Below, piece after piece: positions 8,801 through 16,948 of a stretch of 27,792 nt of DNA (position 1 is the first letter of the stretch; each line of letters begins with the position of its first letter). The position numbers and the translations under genes are program-made. The stretch covers positions 1 to 27,792 of the forward strand of contig CAKTKB010000005.1 of the NCBI GenBank assembly GCA_934569195.1, written 5' to 3'. Source of the stretch: an uncultured Oscillospiraceae bacterium (GTDB lineage Bacteria > Bacillota > Clostridia > Oscillospirales > Oscillospiraceae). Under the pieces are notes generated by a model, which saw only the letters and a program-made list of their open reading frames with translations, did no database searches and was not told the origin of the DNA.

Positions 8801-11800
8801 TCGGTGATGTAGGGACCGACCTGCTCCATGACAATCTGGCGCAGCACCGGATCGGGGAAGTAGCTGGCGTCGATAACGGGAACTGTGCTTCTCTCCTCGG
8901 GCAGCGTGCCGCCGAAGGCCTTGATGACAGGCGCGATCTTCTCGGCAACGCCTGCGCCGCCGTCATCGCCGTCTGCCGCACCGTTGTCACACCACACGCA
9001 CAGCATAGCACCTGCGGGGTTGTAGATGGTGGAGCCGGGGAATGCGGTGTAGTCAAACTGACCGGCCTTGTCGGCGCTTACCTGCCAGCTGCTGTTGCCC
9101 AGCACCCAGTAGAAGCCCTCGTTGGTGTTGATCAGCTCGAAGCCCGCGTCGTTCAGCGTGGTAGCGGAGGCCAGGTTGTAGCCGCCCCATCCGCCGGACC
9201 AGTAGCAGACCTGCACGTCGGTATCCATCTCGACGGAGGTGTCGTTGTTGTACAGAATGCCGTCGTTGAAGGCTCTCGGGGTCATGCCCTTGTCCTTGAT
9301 GATCTGTGCAACGTCATTGAAGAAGGGAACAAAGTGCTCCTTGTAGATGCCATTCTTATAAATGGTCTCAAAGCCCATGGAGCTGCTGCCCTGATCGTTG
9401 GCAAACTCGTCCGCGCCGAAGCTGAAGTACTTGCAGCCCTTGGACGCGAAGTAGTCGGCATACTTGGCAACCAGAGCCTTGGCGAATGCCTTGGCCTCGT
9501 CGCTGGTCAGGTCGATGGAGCTCTTGGAATTGGTGTAGCGCAGGGAGGGGAACTCCTCCAGGATGGCGCCCATGTGACCGGGCACGTTCAGAGCCGGGAT
9601 GATCTCAATACCCTTGCTGTTGGCATAGGTGATGATCTCGTCCATCTCGGACTGAGTCAGGTACTTGCCGGTGCCATCGGGATACTTGTTGTCGCCCGTG
9701 TAGCCGTCGCCCAGAGCCGGGGTCAGGTCATAGGTGCCGTAATCGGTGGTCAGGGTCATGTTGTCCAGCGCAAGGCGGAAGCCCTGGTTGTCGGAGAAGT
9801 AGAGCTGGAGCTGGCTGAAGTTGGCCTCGGCCATGGCGTCGAGAATCGTCTTGATGCTCTCTACGCTGAAGTACTTACGGCCGGCATCCAGGTGGAATAC
9901 CCGGTAGAAGGGCTGAGGAATGACAGGCTCGCCCTTGTCGTCGAAGTTGTAGTTAACCGGCGCGGAGGTATTGCCCGCATAGTCGGTCAGGACGACCTCC
10001 AGGGTCATGATGTCGCTGGGCAGGGACTGGAAGCGGGACCAGTCGTTGTTCAGCTCACCGTGGGACTTCTTACCGCGGGTATACTCCTCAGTACCGGCGG
10101 AGCCGGAGTAGGTCGTGTAGGTGAGGCTCATCTTGTACCAGTCGTCGCAAGCCACGGGAGAGGTCAGTGCATGGCCGGTCATGGGGCCGTCGTAGGGGAT
10201 GCAGTAGCTGTCGTCCAGCTCTCCGTCGTAGGCCTTGGCCGTACCGTTCTCGGGAGTGACCTGCATCTCGTACTCCTTGCCGTCGGCAGCAGCGCCGGAA
10301 GGAACCGTCACGACCACAGAGGTTTCACCGGCAGCGGCGGTAGCCGTGTAGGTGTTCTTGGTCTCGGGGATATAGACGCTGACTTCCGTAGCGACGGAAG
10401 CGTCGGCGGGGGTGAAGCTCACGGTCAGGGTGCCGTCCGCAGGAACGACGCTCAGGCCGGTGACGGCCTTGCTGAAGTCGTAGGTAGCGGTAGCTGCCTC
10501 GGACTCGGTGCCGTCCGCACCAACGGCGGTGACCTTGATGGTCATGGTGCCCTCGGTGGTGTACAGGTTCTTGATGTAGAAGGTCTCGTCGTAAATGCCG
10601 CCTACGAACACGTCGTTGACGTAGACATTGTACTGCTTGACGCTGTCATAGCTGTCCAGATCCCAGGAAATAACCGCTTCGTTGGTGTCAAACACCTTGT
10701 CGATGGTCAGGCCGGTGGGGGCGCTGGGAGTCAGGGACTTGCCGGACAGATACTCGATCTGGCCGATGTGCATCTGATAGTTGTCGGCCGTACCCTTGAA
10801 GTACAGACCCATCACAGCCACGCTCTTGCCTGCGTAGGCAGACAGATCCACGGTAGCGGTGACCCAGCCGTCGGAAGCGGCGGTGGTGTTCTCGATGGGC
10901 AGCTCGGTGATGGTGTAGGTGTTGTCCTCAGCATTGATGCTGTCGGCGAACACCAGGCCCAGGCTCATGGCCACATCGTCGGTGGAGGTCTTCTTGAAGG
11001 TGATGTTCAGCTTGGTGCTGTCGGTCACGTCCAGGCTGGTCTTGTAGAGCCGCATGAAGTTGTCCGCATCCACCTTGCCGTAGACCGCCAGGGAGGAGCC
11101 GCCGTTGTACGGATCCACCAGGTCGAAGTCGAAGGTGCCGTAGGTAGTGGAATCCTCTACCAGAACGCCCTTGTTCCAAGAGGCGGTCATGCCCTTCTTG
11201 TAGTTGGTGCCGTAGTCATACTCGGCCTTCAGAGCGGTGCCGGTGGTGTCAAACCAGAACTGCCAGGTCGGCAGGATGTCCTGGATGGAGATGTTGGCCC
11301 ACTCGTGGGTGTTGGAAATCTCACCGTCGATGGCGTAAACCAGGCCATGGCCGGTGTTGAAGTTGGTGTAGAAGGTGTCGCCGCTGATTACGGAACGCTC
11401 GGTAATCATGCTGGCGATGCCGGGCATGGAGTTGCTCTTAACGCCAACTTCGGCATTGGAGGAGGTGGAGGAATCGGTGGGGTTGCCGGAGGAACCGGTG
11501 AACCACATACGCTCACGGATGGCGCTCATCCACTGGAAATCGTCGTTCTCACGGCGCTGCTCCAGGTAATTGCCCATATCCTCGTCCAGGCCCGCGTGTA
11601 CGAAGTCGGTACCCAGAGTGGCGATGGAGCAGACGACGGTGCCATCGCTCCACATCTTGCTGAAGCTGTTGCTCCAGCGGTTGCCGCCGGCCTCAAAGCC
11701 GCCGTGGACAGCGCTGTAGCCGTACTTGGAAACCTCGGTCTTTGCGCCGGAGGTGGACCAGCCGTAATCCTTGAAGAAGGAGTCGGCGCCGCCGCCGTCC

Positions 11801-12633
11801 ATGACGGAGGAATCGATGCTGCCGCCGGCGTTGTAATACTGGATGTACTGGCCCTTGTCGCGCATGTACTTGAGCATGGCGATCAGCTCGGTCTTGGCAT
11901 TGCCGCTGGGGCTGTCGGAGCCTTCCAAGTTCACGAACCAGCCGTCGAAGCCGTAGTACTCAGCAATATCCACCAGCTTGTCGGCATAGGGGAAGTTGCC
12001 GTCCTCGTCCCGGACGATCAGCGTCCGCCAGGACTGGTAAGCACGGGGCAGGAAGATGCAGCCCAGGGACAGAACGCCGTTCTTGTGGGCGGCGTTGGTG
12101 TAGGCGGCGTTGGGCAGGTTCATCATGCCGAACTCAAAGGCACGCTTCTGCCAGTCGGAGGTACCGGCGCGCTCACCGGCGGAGTCCCACAGCTCAAAGG
12201 GCGTGGTAGCCGTCGTCTGGCCGTGCCAGGGGCCGTAGTAGTCGATGTACTGCCAGAAGTTGAAGCAGTATTCGCTGAACTCATTGGTGTAGGAAGTGCC
12301 GCCAAAGAAGGCATTACCGTAGTCGCCTGCCAGAGTCAGGTACTCGACCTCCGGGTTCAGGCTGGGGTTGGCCTGTGTTGCGGCCACCGCAGCGATACGG
12401 TTTTGCAGAGGCACACGTGCCCGCAGCAGCTCTGCGTCCGGATCCGTAGCCGGATCCCAAGTCAACAGATCTTCCGCACGATAGCCGTGAGAAGTCGGCT
12501 CGTTTTCTCCCAGTGCGCTCTCACCCGTGTAGGGCAGAGTGTCGCCGGCGAATACGATGGTCGGGCACAGGCCCAGAACCATGGCAAACACCAGCAGGAA
12601 GGAGAGAACTCTTTTCAAGTGGTTTTCCTTCAT
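5851..12633 (-). CDS. SLH-anchored GH85 + GH20 two-enzyme glycosidase
   Basis: This 2260-residue secreted protein joins two glycosidases that act on N-acetylglucosaminyl glycans. A signal peptide (1-29) precedes a GH85 region (about 50-640) with YYGFDGWFVNLE; Asn235 and Glu237 are the catalytic pair. Fibronectin-like modules follow (about 640-900). A GH20 beta-N-acetylhexosaminidase domain spans about 905-1245, with the family's Asp-Glu pair at Asp1075-Glu1076 in SFGADEF. Then come a short leucine-rich stretch (about 1284-1391), two F5/8C-like carbohydrate-binding regions (about 1440-1550 and 1648-1820), an alanine-rich coiled-coil stalk (about 1860-2010), an AKYYA helical module and three SLH repeats (about 2072-2260). 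The endo-enzyme would release N-glycans while the hexosaminidase removes terminal GlcNAc. The start has AGGGAG about ten bases upstream. The gene has its own promoter and terminator. Substrate preference is inferred from family only. Confidence 0.9.
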   Translation of the reverse strand: MKENHLKRVLSFLLVFAMVLGLCPTIVFAGDTLPYTGESALGENEPTSHGYRAEDLLTWDPATDPDAELLRARVPLQNRIAAVAATQANPSLNPEVEYLTLAGDYGNAFFGGTSYTNEFSEYCFNFWQYIDYYGPWHGQTTATTPFELWDSAGERAGTSDWQKRAFEFGMMNLPNAAYTNAAHKNGVLSLGCIFLPRAYQSWRTLIVRDEDGNFPYADKLVDIAEYYGFDGWFVNLEGSDSPSGNAKTELIAMLKYMRDKGQYIQYYNAGGSIDSSVMDGGGADSFFKDYGWSTSGAKTEVSKYGYSAVHGGFEAGGNRWSNSFSKMWSDGTVVCSIATLGTDFVHAGLDEDMGNYLEQRRENDDFQWMSAIRERMWFTGSSGNPTDSSTSSNAEVGVKSNSMPGIASMITERSVISGDTFYTNFNTGHGLVYAIDGEISNTHEWANISIQDILPTWQFWFDTTGTALKAEYDYGTNYKKGMTASWNKGVLVEDSTTYGTFDFDLVDPYNGGSSLAVYGKVDADNFMRLYKTSLDVTDSTKLNITFKKTSTDDVAMSLGLVFADSINAEDNTYTITELPIENTTAASDGWVTATVDLSAYAGKSVAVMGLYFKGTADNYQMHIGQIEYLSGKSLTPSAPTGLTIDKVFDTNEAVISWDLDSYDSVKQYNVYVNDVFVGGIYDETFYIKNLYTTEGTMTIKVTAVGADGTESEAATATYDFSKAVTGLSVVPADGTLTVSFTPADASVATEVSVYIPETKNTYTATAAAGETSVVVTVPSGAAADGKEYEMQVTPENGTAKAYDGELDDSYCIPYDGPMTGHALTSPVACDDWYKMSLTYTTYSGSAGTEEYTRGKKSHGELNNDWSRFQSLPSDIMTLEVVLTDYAGNTSAPVNYNFDDKGEPVIPQPFYRVFHLDAGRKYFSVESIKTILDAMAEANFSQLQLYFSDNQGFRLALDNMTLTTDYGTYDLTPALGDGYTGDNKYPDGTGKYLTQSEMDEIITYANSKGIEIIPALNVPGHMGAILEEFPSLRYTNSKSSIDLTSDEAKAFAKALVAKYADYFASKGCKYFSFGADEFANDQGSSSMGFETIYKNGIYKEHFVPFFNDVAQIIKDKGMTPRAFNDGILYNNDTSVEMDTDVQVCYWSGGWGGYNLASATTLNDAGFELINTNEGFYWVLGNSSWQVSADKAGQFDYTAFPGSTIYNPAGAMLCVWCDNGAADGDDGGAGVAEKIAPVIKAFGGTLPEERSTVPVIDASYFPDPVLRQIVMEQVGPYITDLTKFTGTLDCSGKDVTDLTGLTQITGLTGLNLSGTKITKITSDMLPAGVTSLNLANCKELTFVELNDFPNLVLDFTGCSAVENLYLKGTNMTEINISAMTRLHNFVISDSQISKITAASAATYKNAYYWNWTGAKMDLSDSTKEGKLRSGMETYFATADLEEEIDAMESAVAYKRNNYGSTVEFAMSQVQQVSKITYVNTYADYSWGVDYGMKGGTVEVSTDGETYTQVATFSGNTAKNCTIQLPENTRAMYVRINITDGYGYCVDLYLMGHAVAPMGFSFGKQQPALVRDELTDVSYERNGRQYQLLDILEKNYASFKTVRGTAVADLEGAEWVDESYLADATQMPKGVKVVITDEEGNTYVPSNVEKPDLGTLDETTNVGRQASIVTQSGQYSGEGSANLFDGNKTTTKWCTNGSTGWVGFTLPESMVVGKWVTTHAGMAEQEGYITKAYRLQVLDPDGEVSESDFMGMSSSEQKNILRNANYWVDLDVVTGNSTNEVSRTIATENLKEAQVYRLYVDQAEQSSGGAIRIYEMELYTYTGKLKTDTNGIFIADEIGTWNVSYRKGTNELANLTLRVKMSDQDLVDLSKEVEAAEKAAQEAKEAAENAQKAAEAAKAAAEAAAATSAENKEAAEKAAEEAKAALAKAEAAQRAAEIAEKAAEEARKAAAESNEAAAVEARKAAENAAASAASAASAAESAATAAKAAEAAQKAQAAAEAAAEEARKAALESAKYYALTRLVQIDISDMNNDQKAAARELITAAQKKVLTAETTAEVEQILSDVLAALDQIRATKCAAVDFVDVKEDSWFHKNVDELYNMGIMVGTSSTTFSPYDGLTRGQLVSILYRLSGEPEVTGGSDYSDVPANVYYTKAVIWASQQGIVYGYVDGTFRPDAQITRQELVVLLYRYANAQPGNAELLNAYPDASDVSAFAKEAMSWALENGILYGVELDGTNYLSPKATTNRAQVAAVITRYLSMAPQQ
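6590..7045 (-). repeat. Alanine-rich coiled-coil stalk coding repeat
   Basis: This part of the GH85-GH20 gene encodes about 150 residues made almost only of Ala, Glu, Lys, Gln and Ser. The DNA is correspondingly low in complexity, with many near-copies of GCCGCTGAGG-like codon strings. One block (starting SNEAAAVEARKAAENAA and running into AKYYA) closely matches blocks in the stalk of the SLH protein at 25765, so the two genes share a repeat unit. Confidence 0.75.
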
Positions 12634-12727
12634 TTTGTTTTGCTCCCTTCATTTTTTACTTCCACGCGGCTTATTTCCGCAAGGGCCGCGGTAAGTACAG
12701 GTTACGCAAGTTCCTGTCGATACCACG

Positions 12728-12756
12728 ATTCTAACACAATCCCTCTGACTACGCAA
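12728..12756 (-). promoter_or_regulatory. Sigma-A type promoter for the GH85-GH20 gene
   Basis: On the minus strand, -35 TTGCGT (12751-12756) and -10 TAGAAT (12728-12733) are separated by 17 bases. The predicted start near 12721 leaves a leader of about 88 bases before the ATG at 12633. The leader can fold CGCGGC against GCCGCG. Confidence 0.7.
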
Positions 12757-12818
12757 CCACCTTCTTGCCCTTGCGAATTTTTTCGTATATATCCCACAAT
12801 TTATGCCGCCATTTTTTG

Positions 12819-12839
12819 TGCATATTGCATATCGCATTT
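12819..12839. repeat. Tandem heptamers upstream of the GH85-GH20 promoter
   Basis: Two exact tandem copies of TGCATAT are followed by the degenerate copy CGCATTT. They lie about 63-83 bp upstream of the -35 box of the GH85-GH20 promoter in an AT-rich stretch. The rest of 12634-13006 holds the leader, that promoter and the terminator of the neighbouring operon; I see no gene in it. Confidence 0.4.
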
Positions 12840-12917
12840 GCAGCAAAAATTTCGATAATTTTCGTTTTCCTTCTTAATTTCCTCTATGGGCCTATCCGTA
12901 GGCTCCGCCAAGCGGGT

Positions 12918-12950
12918 AAAAAAACGACGCGGCCAAAGCCGCGCCGTTTT
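12918..12950 (-). terminator. Intrinsic terminator of the Dabb-ACT-UPF0210 operon
   Basis: A 13-bp stem (12921-12933 with 12938-12950, one G-U pair, four-base loop) is followed on the minus strand by a run of U. It starts 57 bases after the stop codon of the UPF0210 gene. Confidence 0.88.
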
Positions 12951-13006
12951 GCAAGATTATGGTTTCAGATCAGTCCGGCGCATCCCGTCCGGGCACCGCC
13001 GATGGA

Positions 13007-14365
13007 TCAATTCTTCAGGCTCTGCAGGGGCGCCGGAATCCGGCCGCCTCTGGAAACGAACGCCTCCGACGAAGCCTGGTACACCGGCATGACCGGCGCG
13101 CTGCCCAGCAGGCCGCCCATCTCCACCCGGTCCCCCACCGACTTCCCCGGTGCGGGAATGATGCGCACCGCCGTGGTCTTGGTATTCACCATGCCGATGG
13201 CCGCTTCGTCCGCAATAATGGCAGAAATCGTCGCGGCAGGGGTATCTCCCGGCACGGCGATCATATCCAGCCCCACGGAGCACACGCAGGTCATTGCCTC
13301 CAGCTTTGCCAGGGACAGCGTTCCGCTCTCCGCCGCGGCAATCATGCCCTCATCCTCGGAAACGGGGATAAAAGCGCCGGAAAGGCCGCCCACATGATTG
13401 GAGGCCATGACGCCGCCCTTCTTCACCGCATCGTTCAGCAGGGCCAGCGCCGCCGTCGTTCCATGGGTACCGCAGGTTTCCAGTCCCATTTCCTCCAGGA
13501 TCCGGGCCACACTGTCTCCCACCGCCGGGGTGGGCGCCAGGCTCAGGTCCACGATGCCGAAGGGCACGCCCAGTCTCCGGGATGCCTCCACGCCCACCAT
13601 CTGTCCCATGCGGGTCACACGGAAGGCGGTCTTTTTAATGATCTCCGCCACCTCGTCAAAGGGCCGTCCCTTGACCTCCTGCAGCGCATGGTAGACCACG
13701 CCCGGCCCGGATACGCCCACGTTGAGAACGCATTCCGGCTCTCCCGCGCCATGGAACGCACCCGCCATAAAGGGGTTGTCCTCCACGGCGTTGGCAAACA
13801 CCACCAGCTTTGCGCAGCCCAGGCCGTCCTCCGACGCCGTCAGCTCCGCCGTCTTTTTCACGATACGGCCCATTGCCGCCACCGCGTCCATGTTGATGCC
13901 CGCCTTTGTAGAACCGACGTTCACGCTGGCGCACACACGCTGGGTCGTAGCCAATGCCTCGGGGATGGACCGGATCAGCTTCCAGTCGCTGTCCGTGCAG
14001 CCCTTCTGCACCAGAGCGGAGAAGCCCCCGATGAAGTTCACGCCGCACGCCTGCGCCGCCTGATCCAGCGTCTGGGCAATGGGCACATAGTTTTCCGCCC
14101 GGCAGGCCGCCGCCACCATTGCGATGGGCGTGACGGAAATGCGCTTATTCACAATGGGAATGCCAAATTCCCGGGCGATGTCGTCGCCGGTCTTGACCAG
14201 GTCCCGCGCCAGGGTCGTGATCTTCCGGTAAATCTTCCGGCAGCAGGTTTCGATATCCGGGTCTGCGCAATCCAGCAGGCTGATGCCCATGGTAATGGTC
14301 CGGATATCCAGATGCTGGTGGTCGATCATATCCAGCGTCTGCAAAATGTCCGCTTGATTCAGCAT
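13007..14365 (-). CDS. UPF0210/DUF711 (PFL-family) protein
   Basis: The 452-residue product is full length for the UPF0210/DUF711 family, which adopts a pyruvate-formate-lyase-like barrel but has no agreed biochemical role. Recognisable family stretches include [16 protein letters not shown] near the N-terminus, [16 protein letters not shown] (about 75-90) and the glycine-rich [19 protein letters not shown] near residue 345. I see no signal peptide or membrane segment, so it should be cytosolic. The start is supported by GAGGTGA eight bases upstream, which overlaps the stop codon of the ACT gene nine bases away, so translation is probably coupled. The ACT-UPF0210 gene pair is widespread in Firmicutes and suggests the ACT protein senses a ligand for this partner. 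Family assignment is firm; function unknown. Confidence 0.9.
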   Translation of the reverse strand: MLNQADILQTLDMIDHQHLDIRTITMGISLLDCADPDIETCCRKIYRKITTLARDLVKTGDDIAREFGIPIVNKRISVTPIAMVAAACRAENYVPIAQTLDQAAQACGVNFIGGFSALVQKGCTDSDWKLIRSIPEALATTQRVCASVNVGSTKAGINMDAVAAMGRIVKKTAELTASEDGLGCAKLVVFANAVEDNPFMAGAFHGAGEPECVLNVGVSGPGVVYHALQEVKGRPFDEVAEIIKKTAFRVTRMGQMVGVEASRRLGVPFGIVDLSLAPTPAVGDSVARILEEMGLETCGTHGTTAALALLNDAVKKGGVMASNHVGGLSGAFIPVSEDEGMIAAAESGTLSLAKLEAMTCVCSVGLDMIAVPGDTPAATISAIIADEAAIGMVNTKTTAVRIIPAPGKSVGDRVEMGGLLGSAPVMPVYQASSEAFVSRGGRIPAPLQSLKN

Positions 14366-14374
14366 AGGCTCACC

Positions 14375-14644
14375 TCAAATCCGGTGCATAGCCTGGAAGA
14401 TTTCTTCCCGCTGCACGCGGATGGACAGCTCCATGGAGCGGCCCGCCTGTTCCAGTCTCTCTCCCAGCTCTCCAAAGGGAACGGTACACCCGGCCACGTC
14501 CACCGCCATCATCATGGTAAAATATCCCTGCATAACGGTCTGGCTGATATCGAGCACGTTAATATTGCACGCCGCCAGCTCCTGGCACACGGCCGCAATG
14601 ATGCCCACCCGGTCCTTGCCCACCACAGTCACAATGGCTTTCAT
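14375..14644 (-). CDS. ACT domain-containing protein (UPF0237 type)
   Basis: A 89-residue protein that is essentially one ACT domain, beginning MKAIVTVVGKDRVGIIAAVC, the usual N-terminus of the UPF0237 group. ACT domains bind amino acids or other small ligands and usually dimerise; here there is no attached enzyme domain, so the likely partner is the UPF0210 protein encoded immediately downstream. I chose the ATG at 14644 because it has GAGGG about nine bases upstream and matches the family start. A longer frame opening at 14689 would add 15 residues that run into the previous gene and do not look like the family. The gap to the upstream Dabb gene is ten bases, and its stop overlaps this ribosome binding site. 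Confidence 0.87.
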   Translation of the reverse strand: MKAIVTVVGKDRVGIIAAVCQELAACNINVLDISQTVMQGYFTMMMAVDVAGCTVPFGELGERLEQAGRSMELSIRVQREEIFQAMHRI

Positions 14645-14654
14645 CGGCGCGCCC

Positions 14655-14939
14655 TCAATACTCGTAATCCGCGGAAATCCGGCTGGCAATCAGGTCGGAG
14701 AACTGCGTCTTTGCCGCCACATGCTCCGGGTGAATCTGATAGGCTGCCAGAGACTCCTGGCTGTCAAACTCGGAATACAGTGCATAGTCCATATCCCCCT
14801 GATAGCACTGGCAGACCTCCAGCCATTGCAGGCCCGGGATGCGTCCCACCAGCGGCTCCAGCAGAGCGGCAATCTTCTCTACGGCTTCCCCTTTATCCAC
14901 GCCCTCGTTCAGGGTATAGAGCACAATATGCTTGACCAT
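14655..14939 (-). CDS. Dabb (stress-responsive A/B barrel) family protein
   Basis: A 94-residue small protein starting MVKHIVLYTLNEGVDK, with the typical Dabb pattern: a first strand V-K-H-I-V, a helix, then LEVCQCYQG and DYALYSEFDSQESLAAYQIHPEH. Such ferredoxin-like proteins dimerise into barrels; some are enzymes (olivetolic acid cyclase-like) but most bacterial ones have unknown roles. The ATG at 14939 is preferred because GGAGGAG lies seven bases upstream. It is first in a three-gene operon with the ACT and UPF0210 genes. No convincing -35 element is visible between it and the rpsA terminator; TATTAT just before it could be a -10, or transcription may leak through. Confidence 0.85.
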   Translation of the reverse strand: MVKHIVLYTLNEGVDKGEAVEKIAALLEPLVGRIPGLQWLEVCQCYQGDMDYALYSEFDSQESLAAYQIHPEHVAAKTQFSDLIASRISADYEY

Positions 14940-14955
14940 AATTCTCTCCTCCAAC

Positions 14956-14992
14956 AAAATAATACCGGGGCCGCAGTCAGCGAGCCCCGGTA
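14956..14992 (-). terminator. Intrinsic terminator after ispH-rpsA
   Basis: A 9-bp perfect stem TACCGGGGC / GCCCCGGTA (14963-14971 with 14984-14992, 12-base loop) is followed on the minus strand by TTATTTTG. It sits 12 bases past the stop codon of the ispH-rpsA fusion and probably ends the dnaG-to-rpsA transcript. The U-tract is interrupted, so read-through into the Dabb operon is possible. Confidence 0.75.
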
Positions 14993-15004
14993 CGCAGTAC
15001 AGGC

Positions 15005-16948
15005 TTATTCTGCCTCGTCGGCAGTATCCTCCAGCAGGGCGCGAATGGACAGGGAAATCCGCTTGTTCTCAGCGTCCACATCGGTAATCTTGACCTTCAC
15101 ATCCTGGCCCTCGGACAGCACGTCCTCCGGCTTGCCGATACGGCGGTCAGAAATCTGAGAAATGTGGATCAGGCCGTCCACGCCGGGAATGATCTCGGCA
15201 AATGCGCCAAAGGCCATCAGCTTTACGATCTTGGCGTCTACAACGTCGCCCACCTTGTAGTTGTTCAGGAACTGATTCCAGGGGTTCATCTCCGGAGTCT
15301 TGTAGCCCAGGGAAATCTTGTGCTTCACAGGGTCGAAGGAGATGACGTAAACGTCGATCTCGTCGCCGACCTTGACCACGTCTGCGGGGGTCTTGATGCG
15401 GTTCCAGCTCAGCTCGGACACATGCACCATGCCGTCCACGCCGCCGATGTCCACAAACGCGCCATAGGCGGTCAGGGACTTGACGACACCGTGATACTTG
15501 GCGCCCTCCTGGATTTCGCTCCAGATCTTAGCCTGGTTGGCCTTGCGCTCCTCGGCAGTCACGGCACGGATGGAGCCGATGACCCGGCGGCGGGGCCGGT
15601 TGACCTCGGTAATCTTCATCTTGACGGTCTTGCCCACCATACCGGACATATCGCCGCCCTTGGCAACGCCGGACTGGGAAGCGGGGATAAACACCCGGAT
15701 GCCCTTCATGTTGGCAACCAGGCCGCCCTTGTTCTCCTCGGTGATGGTGCCCTCTACGGTGGTCTTCTCCTCCACATAAGTGGCCAGATCGTCCCAAACC
15801 TTCATGCCGTCCAGCTTCTTCTTGGACAGCTGCACGGTGCCCTCCTGGTCGTTGACGCGAACCACGAAGACCTCGATCTCGTCGCCGACCTTCAGCACGT
15901 CCTCAGGCTTTACAGAAGGATCGGTGCTGACTTCGTCAGCGGGAATGTAGCCGGCGTGCTTGGTGCCCAGGTCTACCTGAACCTCGGTAGCGCCGATGCC
16001 GGTAACGATACCGGTGACCTTATCTCCTGTATTTAAAGTCTTGATGGACTGCTCAAGAAGCTCGGCAAAGTTCTCCTCCTGGACAGCATCAGCATTTACA
16101 ATTTCGCTCATAGTCTTGTTGACCTCCTTTATAATCCACGCCGGCGTGGACGCACCGGCAGTGATACCAACCATAGCCGCGCCGCGGAAGAAGTCCGGAT
16201 CCAGCTCATCGGCCTGATCCACCAGGACTACCCGGGCGCAGTGTTCGCGGCAGATGGACACCAGTCTCCCGGTGTTGGAGCTTTTTGCATCCCCAACGAC
16301 CACCATTGCCTGGCACAGGCAGCTCATCTGTGCCGCCTCTCCCTGCCGAAACTCCGTTGCTCTACATATTGTATCAAATATTTTCAAGTTAGTAAACTGT
16401 TTTTTTGCGAAATTTGCGCACGATTTCCACAAAGATTCCGTAGAGGTGGTCTGTGAAACCATGCAAATCGGCAAATCCCGGGATACGGTCCCGGACTGCG
16501 CCCACTGCATCAGCTCCTCCAGGGATTCAAAAATCCGGCACGTCCCGCACCAGCCTGCGATTCCCTCCACCTCCGGGTGCGCCCGGGTTCCGATGATCAC
16601 CGGCAGGCGGCCCTCCCGGTCCGCCCGGCTGACGATCCCGTGTATCCGCTTCACAAAGGGGCATGTGGCGTCAACGATCCGCACCTGCCGCCGCTCCAGC
16701 TCCTCAAGCACCGATCTGGCTACGCCGTGGGAACGAATCACCACCGTGCTGCCCGGGGCAATTTCCTCCGGCCGGTCCGCTACGCTTACGCCCATTCCCC
16801 GAAACCGCTCCACTACATGGCGGTTGTGGATGATCGGCCCCAGCGTCACCACCGGGCCTCCCGCCCGGGCCTCCTTCTCCACCAGCTCCACCGCCCGGCT
16901 GACACCGAAGCAGAAGCCGGCGCTTTTGGCTACTACGACCCGGCTCAT
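15005..16948 (-). CDS. ispH: Fused HMBPP reductase (IspH) - ribosomal protein S1
   Basis: This 647-residue protein carries two functions. Residues 1 to about 280 are IspH (LytB), the 4Fe-4S enzyme making IPP and DMAPP in the last step of the MEP isoprenoid pathway. All key residues are visible: cluster cysteines Cys13, Cys96 and Cys195, His74, Glu126, Thr167 and Ser-Ser-Asn at 223-225. Residues about 305-640 hold four S1 RNA-binding repeats (GDKVTGIVTGI, TVEGTITEENKGG, YHGVVKSLTAYGAF, VVDAKIVKLMAFGAF), as in Gram-positive S1. The fusion is known in Clostridia, so it is not a sequencing error. The start overlaps the cmk stop (ATGA) and has no good ribosome binding site, implying translational coupling. 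A strong internal site before Met280 could yield free S1. A terminator follows. Confidence 0.95.
   Translation of the reverse strand: MSRVVVAKSAGFCFGVSRAVELVEKEARAGGPVVTLGPIIHNRHVVERFRGMGVSVADRPEEIAPGSTVVIRSHGVARSVLEELERRQVRIVDATCPFVKRIHGIVSRADREGRLPVIIGTRAHPEVEGIAGWCGTCRIFESLEELMQWAQSGTVSRDLPICMVSQTTSTESLWKSCANFAKKQFTNLKIFDTICRATEFRQGEAAQMSCLCQAMVVVGDAKSSNTGRLVSICREHCARVVLVDQADELDPDFFRGAAMVGITAGASTPAWIIKEVNKTMSEIVNADAVQEENFAELLEQSIKTLNTGDKVTGIVTGIGATEVQVDLGTKHAGYIPADEVSTDPSVKPEDVLKVGDEIEVFVVRVNDQEGTVQLSKKKLDGMKVWDDLATYVEEKTTVEGTITEENKGGLVANMKGIRVFIPASQSGVAKGGDMSGMVGKTVKMKITEVNRPRRRVIGSIRAVTAEERKANQAKIWSEIQEGAKYHGVVKSLTAYGAFVDIGGVDGMVHVSELSWNRIKTPADVVKVGDEIDVYVISFDPVKHKISLGYKTPEMNPWNQFLNNYKVGDVVDAKIVKLMAFGAFAEIIPGVDGLIHISQISDRRIGKPEDVLSEGQDVKVKITDVDAENKRISLSIRALLEDTADEAE
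16109..16130 (-). promoter_or_regulatory. Possible internal ribosome binding site for free S1
   Basis: Inside the ispH-rpsA frame, the minus strand reads AAAGGAGGT (16122-16130), then ten bases, then ATG (16109-16111). This ATG is Met280 of the fusion, and the residues after it (MSEIVNADAVQEENF) resemble a natural S1 N-terminus. The purine string also encodes Lys-Glu-Val of the IspH C-terminus, so it may be coincidence. Spacing is slightly long. Confidence 0.4.

Noticed and set aside
5719..12858. Very long plus-strand open frame (2379 codons) opposite the GH85-GH20 gene
   Set aside because: It is the same antisense effect. The low-complexity Gly/Leu/Ser stretch is simply the complement of the alanine stalk, and no ribosome binding site or known motif is seen.
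14645..14689. Longer start for the ACT-domain gene
   Set aside because: The extra 15 residues overlap the Dabb gene, do not match the family, and the internal ATG at 14644 has the ribosome binding site.
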